A DNA stretch of 64,000 nucleotides from assembly GCF_022682495.2 (NCBI RefSeq), contig NC_071389.1:6625199-6689198 (forward strand), given 5' to 3'. This document shows, piece after piece, positions 40,777-51,116 of the stretch (within the stretch, counting starts at the first letter, position 1; each line of letters begins with the position of its first letter). The notes beneath the pieces are model-generated. The model was given only the letters and a program-made list of their open reading frames with translations, did not search any database and was not told the origin of the DNA. Made by a program: the position numbers and the translations under genes. This stretch comes from Desmodus rotundus. Lineage: Eukaryota; Chordata; Mammalia; Chiroptera; Phyllostomidae.

Positions 40777-41862
40777 CTACAAAGGAAACACAGACATGTT
40801 TGGCCTGGCTCGGTGTCCTCGCTGTGCTGGGCATGTAAAAAATAAATGCCCTTCACAGCTTCATGGGACTGTGCTCGCTTCCCACCAGCCCCCCTTAGCC
40901 TGACGACTCCCTGAGTTGCATGAACTGATAAGCGAGTTGCTCATGAGAAGCTTGTAAGGTCAGCCCGGGTCCATTTCCATTGACCTTTGGGATCTGACAG
41001 TTCTGGGGAGGAGCATGACCTGCCAATCAGGATGAAGGTCCCCTGGCCCCATGAACATATAAGTACCCAGTGCTCACGGGAGTCACTTCTTTTTCTCAGA
41101 ATTTTCTTAGCAAGCTAAGGATGATGCCATTGGCCCTACATTCATGGGACACCCACCAAGTGGGGGCAGAAATTTGCAAGGGAGTGAGCTTCTTTGCTGG
41201 CCCCTTTCCTGCCAAAGGCATCCCCTGGTGGTATTCTATGACGGGGTGTGTGTGAGACTCATCAAAACCACAATTTCCTTCCTCCCCACCCCGTGTCCAT
41301 CCCCAGTTCCTCTTACCCGGAAGCTGTTGCAGCCCAGTCCACTCTGGGCTCCAATCCTGTCCATCCTGCCCCCAAAGCAGCTGGACCTCCGCAGGCTCCG
41401 CGGAGCGGCGAGCAGCGCCCTCAGCTTGTTTTTCAGGAGGGTAGATCTCTCAGAGGAGTCCCAGGGGCCCCGCCCAAGGGCACCCCCATCTCTCTGGGCT
41501 GGGTTGACCTCCCCAGTCCAGGGGGGCACCTCAGGGAGGGGGCTGAGAGCTGCCCCAGCTTCCTCGTTCTGCCCAGTGAGTACTTGTGGGGGCATGAGCT
41601 CATCTTCTGTAGGCACCCTGTCCTCCAAATGGTCCAGCAAATTCTTTACAGAAGGAAAACATGGGAAAGAAAGAGGCTCACTGACAGGCAGTGTCACAAA
41701 GCCCCCTGGCCCCAGACCATGCCCCCTTCCTGACCCTACCTTGAAATCCATCAGGTCAGCATTGGACACGGAGCTGTACACAGGGTTGGCTCTGCTTTGC
41801 CCTGGGAGCTGAAATGCCAGAAAGAGGAGGAAGCTCACAGTGATGGTGAAGAAGGAGCCCAT
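40765..41862 (-). CDS. NPPA: NPPA, natriuretic peptide A precursor (gene span, 3 coding exons)
   Basis: Atrial natriuretic peptide is a cardiac hormone that acts through the guanylyl cyclase receptor NPR1 to cause natriuresis and vasodilation. Three exons join into 153 residues: signal peptide 1-25 ([15 protein letters not shown] before N26); propeptide 26-123; corin site APR123/S124; mature hormone from S124 with the 17-residue ring C130-C146 ([17 protein letters not shown]). The last exon reads Tyr-Arg-Arg-stop, so the peptide ends YRR as in rodents, not Y as in human. The ATG at 41862 has a good Kozak context. Intron 1 is 96 bp, in frame and without a stop. TATA box and cardiac sites lie upstream. 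All key residues are intact. Confidence 0.97.
40777..41316 (-). other. NPPA: NPPA intron 2
   Basis: 540 bp between the gtaaga donor and the ttgtag acceptor; no repeat or ORF of note. Confidence 0.85.
41317..41643 (-). CDS. NPPA: NPPA coding exon 2
   Basis: 327 bp, residues 42-150: the rest of the propeptide, the corin site and the complete hormone ring. Acceptor ttctgtaaag, donor gtaaga, phase 0. Confidence 0.97.
41740..41862 (-). CDS. NPPA: NPPA coding exon 1
   Basis: Encodes residues 1-41: signal peptide and start of proANP ([16 protein letters not shown]). Donor gtaggg, phase 0. Confidence 0.96.
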
Positions 41863-41979
41863 GCTGGTGTCGGTCAAGGAGTGGTCTGCCGCTTGCTGCC
41901 TTTTCTCTCCTCTCTGGCTTCCCTCTACCGACCGTCACCGTCGTCTGTCTCTGTCTCCCAGCTGCCCTGCGCCTCCCCT

Positions 41980-41986
41980 TTTTATA
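41980..41986 (-). promoter_or_regulatory. NPPA: NPPA TATA box
   Basis: TATAAAA on the - strand, followed by AGGGGAGGCGC, 118 bp before the ATG. The start of transcription should be near 41,953. Confidence 0.85.
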
Positions 41987-42037
41987 ACCCCCCGGCTCTC
42001 CAAGAGCGCAAGAGGGACAGAACCCTCCCCATTCTGT

Positions 42038-42100
42038 CACTTGCAGCGATAAAGTGGCCAAGTGAGGAGCCAGCAGAAGATGCCCTTTTAAAGTTATCAG
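42038..42100 (-). promoter_or_regulatory. NPPA: NPPA proximal cardiac sites (NKX2-5, GATA, CArG-like)
   Basis: CAAGTG-type NKX sites at 42038-42043 and 42058-42064; a GATA motif at 42048-42052; a CArG-like CCTTTTAAAG (one mismatch) at 42084-42093; and a second GATA site, CTGATAA on -, at 42094-42100. This spacing matches the known GATA4/NKX2-5/SRF-responsive proximal ANP promoter. Binding is inferred. Confidence 0.6.
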
Positions 42101-42205
42101 TCCAGCAGAGCCCTTCACAGCCCCTCCACCTGGAGCAGCCCCAGCCAGCCCCAGGAACCTAGGCTGCAAGAGCCACATTCTTGTTGATTTGCCTCAAGAG
42201 GTTCC

Positions 42206-42221
42206 CACTTCAAAGGTGTGA
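42206..42221 (-). promoter_or_regulatory. NPPA: NPPA NKE-TBE composite element
   Basis: CACTTCA (NKX2-5 element, TGAAGTG on -) at 42206-42212 and AGGTGTGA (T-box half-site, TCACACCT on -) at 42214-42221 are separated by one base, about 255-265 bp upstream of transcription. The ANP promoter in rodents has the same pair, used by NKX2-5 with TBX5 (activation) or TBX2/3 (repression). Confidence 0.75.
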
Positions 42222-44726
42222 GAAGAGCAAAAAAGAGTCCTTGGTTATCTGGCTGCGATGCCTCCGGCTTCTTTCTCCCGGGCAACAGGACCCATGCCGG
42301 GAAGCGGAGGAGGGTGACGGTTTGGTCACCCAGTTGGTTTACGGCTCAGCTGTCAGGGCTCCAAATAAGGGTGGGAGAGGAGGAAATGGCAGGCAGCCGG
42401 ATGCTGGGGACAAATTAGTCCAGATGCTCGAGCTGACCTCACACCTGACTCATCGGACGGACCCGAGGGCAGAACCTCTCCCTCCAACCGGGCTGCCCTG
42501 GCTTGGCTGTCACTCTCACCAATCAGGTGAAAAGCGAGTTATTTTTCAGAGTACCAAGTCAGCCAGGATCCGAGTGTGATGAATATCCCAAGAATTCAGC
42601 TCCCAAACATGAACACCAAGAAAAGGTGGGGGAGCACAGTTGTTCCTCTGCAGAGCTCGCCCGCCCTTCTCCCCCACAGTCCCTCTGAGGTGTTGGGGGT
42701 GACGGGCCCTGAGAGAATGCCTGTTTGCATCTCACTGCTCCTAGAAGCTCAGATTCTTTGAGTTTGAAGCTTGCAATGTCCCCTGGAGGTGGGGAATAGT
42801 GTTCCCATTCACAGAGGAGCAGAACTGAGACGAAGCACGAAGGTCACTTGCTCAAGGTCATGAGTGCAGAACTAGGACTTGAACCTGGGGGCTGACACCA
42901 ACACCCATTTCACCAATACGCTGCTGCTCAGCAGGACGGTTCCTGACAAGCCCCTTAGGTGCTGTCCCTGGTGAAATACACCCCTATTCCCTGTCTCTCG
43001 GGCCGCCTCCGAGCAGCCTCTCACCTCCCCGCTGCCCAGAGGCTGGAGCTTTGTATGCTTCACAAGGCCATGTGTGTGGACTGTCTCAAAAAAAGTGCTA
43101 CCTCCAACCTCCACAATCTGTTGACACACCCAAGCCCATCTCCACAGGAGCTCAGGAAATGCGTGTTAATGACCAGTGCATGTTGGCCAGGCCCCTCCCC
43201 CGCAGTGCTCACTCCTTGGCTAATCAGATATCAAGGACAGGACATCCGGCCGGATGTGGCAAGATCTCCCGAGAGGTGCCTAGGGTGGTTTTATGCTAAG
43301 ACGGAAGGAGAAAGGAGCGCTCTTCAGGAAGTGATTCAGGTCAGGCAGACTCAACGTGAAATCCTAACGGCTACAGTTCCGAGTAGGAGCTCTGGCGGCC
43401 AAGGGCCATCACATCCTGACGAGCCCCTGGCATGTGCTCAGAGCTTAATTGCTTGGTTGGCAGGGTTATTATTAGCCAAGAGGATTCAGTGAGCAGCCAC
43501 GCTGGGAGGAAGTGGTGCTCCCAGCTGCGTGCGTCACACGGCCCGTCTCCTGGAGATGCCCTTTAAGACAAGCCTTTGATGCTGGCGAAGACTTCTGGAA
43601 GGGCATCGTGGCAGGTGGCCTCCAAGCACGCAGGCTGCCGCTCCGTCCTGAGCCACGTCTGAAGTCTGCAGGTGGCCCAAGGAGAAGCAGAAGTCCCATC
43701 CAAGGTTCCAGAAAGAGAATTTCTTGTTAGCCAGGGCTTGCTTTGTTTGTTCGTTTGCAGAAGGGGTTGGCAACAAAAAGAATATTCCGTTTAGCTGCCT
43801 GGAGGACTTCGTATAGAACCAACACCCCGTCCTGCACTAACTGGACCCAGAGAAAACAACAATTCCCAAACACACGTAATACCCCAAATCTCATTAAAGC
43901 CTTTGATTTGAGCCTGAAACAAACACAAAATGGCTTGATGTAAAGTTTCTCTTCGCTTCCCCCCTCCTGTCAGCTTTGGGCTGTGTGCGTGGAGAAGTAA
44001 TGTTCGGTGGGGTATTCAGGAGCCAGGCTGTATGAAGTGAGAGAGAGGAAAAGCAAAAGGCACAGATAACCCGACCCGCCCCCTCCTCTCCCACTGGTTG
44101 AAAAATCAAAAGGCTTTATTCCCTTATTACTGGAAAGAGTCGGGTTAGTCATGTACGGAATGGGCATTGTAAGTGGTGGCAGGACCCAGACTTGGGGCAC
44201 CTCCAGTTTCTAGCCGAGCTTGGCTTCATGACCCTCCAGAGGGATCACGGGGATGCTGCGGGCTGCTTTGGGGAGCCATCAGGCCCAGCGATGTCACACG
44301 TATGCATACCTGGGATGAAAAGCCCATCACAGGCATGGCCTGAGCCTGTCAGGCCCAAGTGGCTAAAGTAGAAGCCCCAGTTGGGAGAAATGGGTTTAGG
44401 GATGGTTGCTTCTGACCTTGAAAATGCTGTTCTGTTTCTTTGGTACAATATGGAGGCCCCCCAGGATGGGAGGTGGGAGCAGATTCCCTAGAACACAAAG
44501 CCCAAGGAGAAACTCATTTGCTAAAGCTTTATGGGGGTTCCAGATCAAAGGAAGTGAGGTAGTGTATCAGTTAACTATTGCTGTGTGACAAACTACCCCA
44601 AACCTTAGCAACTTAAAGCAGCACCTGTCTACCATCTGATAGTCTCTGTGGATCAGGGATGTGGCCCTGCTTAGCGGGGTGCTTCTTGCTTGGGCTCACT
44701 GGCTGCCGTTAAGAGGCTGGCCACGG

Positions 44727-44905
44727 CCTGGCCAGGGAGGTCACTTGGTTAGAGTGTCCTCCCAATGCACCAAGGTTGCAGGTTTGATCCCTGGTCAGGG
44801 CACATGCAAGAATCAACCAATGCATACATCAATAAGTGGGGCAACAAATCAACCTTTCTCTTTCTCTAGCTCTCTAAAATCAATATAAAAATAAAAGTAA
44901 AAGAT
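44727..44905 (+). mobile_element. Diverged tRNA-derived SINE (VES-related)
   Basis: Has gcctggccagggaggtcact, ggtttgatccctggtcaggg and cacatgcaagaatcaaccaa; shorter and more diverged than the other copies, probably an older subfamily. Inserted in MaLR-like DNA. Confidence 0.7.
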
Positions 44906-45344
44906 GTTGGCCGGGGCTGCGGTCATCTCCAGGCTTGGCTGCAGAATCTGCTTGCAGCCTCCCTGCTGTGTCTGCTGGCAGCCTTCTGGTCCTTGCCACG
45001 TGGGCCTCTTTACAGAGATGCCGCTGACTTTCTTTAGGTAAAGACAGAGAGAGATGAGGCAAACCACCGTCTCTCTGTAGCCTAATCTTAGACGTGGCCT
45101 CCCATCGTGCTTGTGGTTCTGTGTTCATGAAAAGTGGGTCCCCAGGTCCTGCCCACACAGAAAACATGGGCACCAGGACACAAGCCTCCCTTGGCCTGTC
45201 CCAGAGGCTGCCAGCCCCAGGGAAGGACACAGAGAGAGAAAATATAAGTCAATGTGTTACCACCTGGCCATAGAGCATCTCCAGGGGGCTTCCTGGAGCC
45301 GTCTGTGGGGAGAGCAAAGGCTGAGGGCACCACATCAGATCCCT

Positions 45345-45830
45345 GGGCTGCTGCTGTAAGAAAGCACCACAGCCTGGGGCACTTGACAACTGGAGAAGTC
45401 TCGTCTCACGGTTCTGGTTCTGAGGCCAGAGGTCTGAGATCAAGGTGTCGGCAGGCCTGCACTCCCTCCGAAACCTGTAAGGGAGGGTCCTTTCTGGCCT
45501 CGTCCAGCTTCTGGTGGCTGCCAGCTCCCCCCACTTACAGATGCGTCACTCTGTCCCTGCCTCCACCACCACATGGCCATCTTTCCAGTCCATGTGTCTC
45601 TCTGCTTGTAAGGACGCCCAGCACAGTGCATTAGGGCCTCGCCCTACTCCAGGGTGACTCATCCTAACTAGTTACTTCGGCAATGGCCCTATTTCCAAAT
45701 GAGGCCCCATTTGGAGGTTCTTGGGCTTTGGGACCTCTGTGTATCTTTTGGGAGGGGGGATGTAATTCCACCCATGGCACAAGTGCTTTATCTGTGGGCT
45801 TCTTTTCATCTTCAGTCAAAGGGGTCCACC
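45345..45830 (-). mobile_element. MLT1-like MaLR LTR, reverse
   Basis: Ordered matches such as gtctcgtctcacggttctgg, atcaaggtgtcggcaggcct, tgcttgtaaggacgcccagc and aatggccctatttccaaatg fit MLT1 in reverse. Confidence 0.6.
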
Positions 45831-48310
45831 CCCCCCTCACCCCACTCCCCATCCAGGCCATTGTCTTTCCTGAACTTCTGGGCTGTGTTACCCCATTCCC
45901 TCAGGCAGTGGCGGGGACGTGATAAGGAGCTGGTGGGAACAGATCCCTCCCCTACCCCGGTTTCCTGGCCACCCATGAACTGGCTTGGCAATCTCTCCCT
46001 GCCAGTTGACCCTGCTTGGAGGATGAGGCTGTGGTACAAGGGGGTGGAGAGCAGGTCCAATGGCAGGCCAGCCATTGCCAGGGCTGCATTTGCCAGGAAG
46101 CCAGAGGCTGAGCAGGTGTGAGGCAGCTCATGAATCAGCTGCAGGCCCCTCTGTGCCCAGCTCCTAGCACAGAAAATATTTCTAAATGATTGGATCAATG
46201 CGTTTGCCTTCAGCGCCTCTCCTACAACCCCCCACACCCAATGCTACACCTTGCCCTCCCCAGGGGCCTCACAGGGATGGGGAGTCACCTTCCGGCTGAA
46301 GCAGCAAGGTTCTGCTCTCTCCCCAATGCAGGGAGAGCCAGATGGGGCACCGGGGGGAGAGGTCAGTTAGGGAACTGGTGTGCCAATGTCCCCACGAGCA
46401 GTGAGGGTCTAAACCAGAACAGGGAGTGAAGGACAGTGTGCAGGAAGTGCTGGGGAGGGGGGTGGGGTGGACGTGGTGCCACCTGGGTGGTTTAGCCAGA
46501 GAAGGGAGCCAACGAAGATTCGGGGGCTCTAATCATTGAAGGTGGGGCCCCAGGTGAAGGTTCAATCAGTCAGGAGTATCTTAGTTTGGGCTCCCCTGAA
46601 CCTGAGACAAGAATCCAAGCCAAAGTATTTTCCTTTGGAGAGGATCCCAGGAAATATCAGGAGAGTAGGGAAGTGACCGGGTTAAGGAGGAAGTCAGTGA
46701 CCACCTGGGGCAGCTGGAGGTTCCCCCTCCCTCCCCACAAAGAACTCTGGGAGCCAGGGTCAGATGTATCCCACCTGTGAACGGAGGGCTCTGGGTCTTT
46801 AAATGCCAGCTTCTGCCAGCTGTTGGTTGAGCCTGCTCCTGGTGGATGTGAACTCCCCAGCACTTCCTGCTCACCCCAGGGGAGCCAAGTGGGCTCTGCT
46901 GCTGCCGGTTGGAGTGACAGCCTGACAGCCTGGCCCCTGTGCCCCTGTAGCCTGCAGGGCAGGGACTGTGCGTAGCAGAGGCAAGAGAGCTCAGGGAACA
47001 AGACTGGGAGCCCACGTCCCAGGAGAGGTACGGAGTTTGGGTTCAGAAATTCTCCAGGACGTCCAGGCGGCTGCATGGGGTTGGTTCCCGACCCCATGGC
47101 AGAAACAGGTCACTCTGTGGAATCGGACTGGTCATTAAAACTCAGGCAGTGCACGAGAAACCCTGCAGACACAGGGACAGAAGGCTGAGAACCACACCAG
47201 GCACCAAGCCAAATGGCCAAGCTCATGATTTTGTTTAGACCTGGTTCTGCAGGGAAAAAATGCATTTCCCCCCTTGCCTCCAATCCTTCTCGGAAGGGTC
47301 AAAGTGCCACAGAGGGATGGAGAGGGGCTCCAAGTTGCTGGAGAAGGTGGCAAGCGCAGACTCAGTGACCAGACGCAGCGTTCAGGCCCCACACTGTCCT
47401 GACTTCTGAACCTTACCTTGGAGGCGCAGCAAAGCCTGTCTACCCTCTACTGAACCTCCTTCCAGCGCTGAAGGAGGCACAGGCTAGACCTCCTTGGGCC
47501 TGTGCTCACCAACGTCTTTCTGGGAAGATTCAAGTGGCCAACACCCATGGACATGTGCCATCCAGCCGCCTCTCTGCGGGACGAGGTCGGTAACAGGGGA
47601 GCCAGGGAGGGACATGTTTGAAGGGGCCATGGTCACAGGTTACGGGGCTGGCTTTCAGGGGCACCACAGACGGTGTGTAGGCTGCCAGGCTGCCCCCGGA
47701 TACCAAACACCGAGGGAGCTCCTGGAGACATGGCTCCACTGGGTGCCTCATGCCACCCACCGTCCCCCCTCCAGCAGTCAGGTTTGGCTCCTTCGTAGTT
47801 GCTTTAGGGTCCTCTTTCCTGGAAAGGCCTGATAACCGGATGCCTCTGTATCACGCAAACAGACTCCACTACCTGAGCCCCACTTATGGGAGAGCAGACT
47901 CACTTGGTGGCAGGGTTTGGGGAGTGGGTGTTCCGGGAGGGGTTTATCATCATCACCTGAGCAGAGAGGAAAGGTGGCAATGGCACCAAAGGTTGACCTG
48001 AGGGGTGCGATTGGGAGGGGAAATGGCCATCCCCCCAGCAAACCTAACTCCCTGACTTGGGAGGGGCCAGGTAGTGCAGTGGTTAGGGGCCCCGGTGCCA
48101 GGGCCGGTCTGGGTGAGCTTGAATCTTGTCTCTGCCATGTACCAATTTGGTGACCCTCAGTGAGTTACATCGCCTCTCTGTGCCTCGGTTTCCCCATCTG
48201 TAAAATGGGAGGTGATAAGACTTTTTACTTTGCAGAGTTGTTGTCAGAAGCATTAGGCAAAGATGGCTCATATTTTATTGCAAATAAGTTGCTCTTAAAA
48301 CCTCATTTTT

Positions 48311-48505
48311 ATTTTATTTTTAATGCATTTAATTTAGTGATTGACTTGAGGAAGAGAGAAACGGAAACTTTGCTTGGGTGTGGCGCTTATTTACGCACTC
48401 ACTGGTTGCTTTGTGTATGTGCCCTGACCAGGGATTGAACCTGCAACCTTAGAGCATCGGGAGGCATTCGCTCAGTAGCCGACTGAGCTACCTGGCCAGA
48501 GCCTC
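48311..48505 (-). mobile_element. Diverged VES-related SINE with target-site duplication
   Basis: Head complement ctgagctacctggccagagc at right. Flanked by the 13-bp duplication aaacctcattttt at 48298-48310 and 48506-48518. Confidence 0.82.
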
Positions 48506-49246
48506 AAACCTCATTTTTTGAATCTCAAGAGATGTCATTAGATACCTATAATCTCTGGTGCACAGTGGGTTCAAATGAGAAACAGCACAGAGACCCACAG
48601 CCTCCAGTTCCCTCTCCCTCAAAGAAACATCAGCGGGTGAGCAGACCGGCTGAGAGCGCAGTTCCAGGCCCACAGCTCCAGGAGCGAGCGCAGGCTCTGA
48701 GCCGCTCTCAAACCCCAGCACTGGCGCTGAGTGGCCGCATGCTGACAGGCAGGGTGCTTTGTTTTCCTAGGTCTCTGTTTTCTCACCCATGAAATGGGGA
48801 TAACAGTCCTGTAGCCTTTCTTGAGTTGGATCACAAAAGTATGGCCCCCAAAACCTGAAAAGCAGGGGCAGATTCAGTGGTGTGGCCTCAGATGCCTGGA
48901 ATGTAGGTGACAGGGGAAGGGGGGCCCCCAGAACACAGGGCAGTGGCCCCGACCAGGACTCCCCGCTGACCGAGGCCACAGGGTGGGATGCTGGTGCTTG
49001 TCTCCTTTTCTGACTGAGAATGAGGGGCTTCCCTCTCTAGGGCCGACAAAAGGTGATGATGCAAAGCCCAGGCGAGGGGCACCCTGAAATGCTGGACCTG
49101 TCATCCCACACTTCTAAGCTTGTGGGTTTGGGAAATTAAAGTACTTTAAATCTTAGGGTTTTGAAGGCACCTTTCAGATGACATCAGGAATCCCAGGCTT
49201 GAGGCAGGATAGAGGGCTCACTCCTATTCAGGAGTGCAAGACAGTC

Positions 49247-49247
<1 letters not shown>

Positions 49248-49283
<36 letters not shown>
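49248..49283. repeat. (CA)n microsatellite
   Basis: An almost pure CA run, about 17 units, 600 bp beyond the 3' end of NPPB. Likely length-polymorphic. Confidence 0.92.
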
Positions 49284-49284
<1 letters not shown>

Positions 49285-49694
49285 CCCACCTCCCACCTCC
49301 AGTCTCTGAGACAATGAACTCCGGGGACAGTGCCTCTCGCAGAAAGGCGGGCAGACACGAGCAAGCGCGGCAAACCCTTGGACACGCAGCCTCACGTTGC
49401 ATTGAAACCTCAGAGCCCGTTTCCAGGGTGCACCTGCCGGGCTCTGAAAAGCCGTTTCTGGGAAGTGTCTCCATTGCTTGAGGTATTTCTGGACATTTCG
49501 GAGCACGAAAAACCTTAAAGAAAAGAAAGCCCCCCACCCCGATGACCAGCCCTGGAGGCTTATACCCTCACCCCACCATCGAGACGCCTTTGGGACCTCC
49601 CAGGAAACACAGAGTTGGGTTTGGGGGTTTTTTGCTGTTTTCTTTTTAATTTTTTTTGAAATGATGAATTATCTTGAATGCAATGAGACAAATT

Positions 49695-49867
49695 AGTTTC
49701 AAAAGAAAGAGCTTTAATGTTGACTTTATCTCCTGGAAAATTTGTGCTCAAAGGTAAGAGCTGGCTTATATAAAGCAATCAAATTAAAAATATAGTAAAT
49801 AAATAGGAGGCACTTCAAAGGGGACCAGGGGGTTGATGGGAAATCAGTCTGCTGCCAGGACTTCCTG
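49695..49867 (-). other. NPPB: NPPB 3' UTR with AU-rich element
   Basis: Similar to the human UTR in TTGAAGTG, the overlapping ATTTA motifs (TATTTATTTAC at 49805-49795), TTTATATAAG and CTTACCTTTGAGCACAAA. The AU-rich element is known to destabilise BNP mRNA. The poly(A) hexamer is GATAAA (49730-49725) instead of AATAAA; ATTAAA occurs 7 bp on, at 49718-49713. Confidence 0.85.
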
Positions 49868-49884
49868 TCAATGGCTCCTCAGCC
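49868..49884 (-). CDS. NPPB: NPPB coding exon 3
   Basis: After acceptor cttccccccacag: completes R123, then L-R-S-H and TGA. Human ends V-L-R-R-H in the same phase. Confidence 0.9.
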
Positions 49885-51004
49885 CTGTGGGGGGAAGAGA
49901 GAGGGTGATGGTGGTGTTGGGGGGGAGACTGAGGCAGGACCTGAGCCTCCCCTCACCCTGTGCCACCCCAGCTACCGCCACCACCTCACCCCACTCTCAT
50001 CCTCTGCTGGTCTGGTCATTCGGAGTATCGGAATACTCCATCTCGCTGTGACTCGGTTTCCTCCTCTGTCAACAGGACTGTGGCTACCCTGATGATCTTG
50101 GCCTCAGCCTCTGCAGCTATAGACAGTTGAGGGAAACCGGGAGGAAAGCATTTAGGGATCATTCTGCCCAAGGACGGGCTGCCAGACTCCACTGAGTTCC
50201 ACCCTAAAGCAATTCTGCCCTTTTGATCACAGATGCAGCAGATGGATACAAACAAGATAGGTGGGTCTCGTGGGCTTGGTAATGAATGGTGCCCACAGGA
50301 AATACTCCCAGAAAGGCATTCCTTGGCCCTGAGGACTGTCAGCAACAGGGAGTGGTGCCCAGGGGTCCCTTCCTCAGACTGTGGTCCCCAGAGACAACAA
50401 ACCCAGAGTGACTCCAATGGTGGAACCCCTGGGAATGGGTGGGGGTGGCCAGCTGACAGGTAGGGAGCTCACTCTTGCAGCCCAAGCCACCAAAGCCAAT
50501 CCGATCTATCTTCCTCCCGAAGCAGCCCAAGGCAGGCATCTCCTTGGGGCTTTGTAGTCCCCACAGGGTCTGGAGGACATTGTCATGAGGCCCAAGGCCA
50601 CCAGCAGAAGCTGCTTGCTTGGTCTTCCTGGCTTCTTCAGAACTGTGTCCTTGCTGCAGGGGCTCTGGGGTCGTCTGAGGCTCCGGGGCCCTCTGTGGCT
50701 CTGGAATACAACTCAGCGGCTCCTGCAATGGGGGGAGGAGAATAGCCCAAGCCTCAGGGACCCTCCCCTGAGCTCAACCATCCTTGATGGCACCCAAGGG
50801 AACCGACAACTGTGGGTACAGGGTCCTGGCTCCCCATCTTGCCACTTTCGGATTCTCAAAGGACCTCTTGTGATAGCAGGTAGAGACCTTTTCACTTCTG
50901 TTGTCATCTTGAGACAGGTCCAAGGTGGGACAACCTCCTAGCAGTGACAGGCGAAGGAACAAAAGCAGAAAGAGTGCCCTGAACAGCCCCATCTGTGGGT
51001 CCAT
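49868..51004 (-). CDS. NPPB: NPPB, natriuretic peptide B precursor (gene span, 3 coding exons), altered hormone
   Basis: BNP is a ventricular hormone acting on NPR1. Three exons in the family's layout join into 127 residues (human 134): signal peptide 1-24 (RALFLLLFLRLSLLGG); a Pro/Gln-rich propeptide; a hormone region from S97; ring C106-C121; tail KRLRSH. It is recognised by MDPQ...RALFLLLFL, the LQSPK and GCFGRKIDRI stretches, and its position beside NPPA. Oddities: the ring is 16 residues, CFGRKIDRIGFGGLGC, where relatives have 17; the furin site is W93-G-L-Q96; exon 1 ends in a weak donor (gtctct); the propeptide has cysteines C25 and C44 and a sequon N35-R-S. No stop or frameshift is present. 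Either BNP function has decayed or it has been reshaped. Identity is certain, hormonal activity doubtful. Confidence 0.93.
50473..50722 (-). CDS. NPPB: NPPB coding exon 2
   Basis: Encodes residues 40-122 plus one base of R123. Strong acceptor (ctcctccccccattgcag), consensus donor gtgagc. Carries EPQTTPEPLQQ (alignable with the human EQTSLEPLQE region), the lost furin site and the shortened ring. Confidence 0.93.
50888..51004 (-). CDS. NPPB: NPPB coding exon 1
   Basis: Encodes residues 1-39. ATG in good context (A at -3, G at +4). The end after AAG at 50888 is the only nearby phase-0 GT giving the right frame, apart from AAA|gtggca 45 bp further; its donor, gtctct, lacks the usual +5 G. Confidence 0.8.
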
Positions 51005-51116
51005 GTTGCCAGAGAGGTGGGCAGAGGTTGCTGCCCTTCAGCTGCTGTGTCCTGGTTCTGGTCTCACCTCCTCCGGGTCCACAGGGGCTCCTCTGGATCC
51101 TGAGGTATCCACGGCC

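Larger units (their letters stand above)
42230..49690. other. NPPA-NPPB intergenic region
   Basis: About 7.5 kb. MIR-like pieces near 42.79-42.90 and 48.06-48.23 kb; an older SINE at 44.73 kb; MaLR-like DNA near 44.56-44.72 and 45.35-45.83 kb; a VES SINE at 48.3 kb; a (CA)n tract at 49.25 kb. No ORF or RNA gene is supported. In other mammals this interval and its flanks contain cardiac enhancers; none can be singled out by eye. Confidence 0.5.

Noticed and set aside
41144..41812. A 222-codon open frame (+) across NPPA
   Set aside because: Shadow of the GC-rich NPPA exon 2 on the opposite strand.
49248..49283. CRISPR-like repeat
   Set aside because: A dinucleotide microsatellite in a mammalian genome.
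50339..50472. Longer BNP tail by reading past GLGCK into SELPT...
   Set aside because: gtgagc is a consensus donor in the conserved phase, and the conserved exon 3 follows at 49,884.
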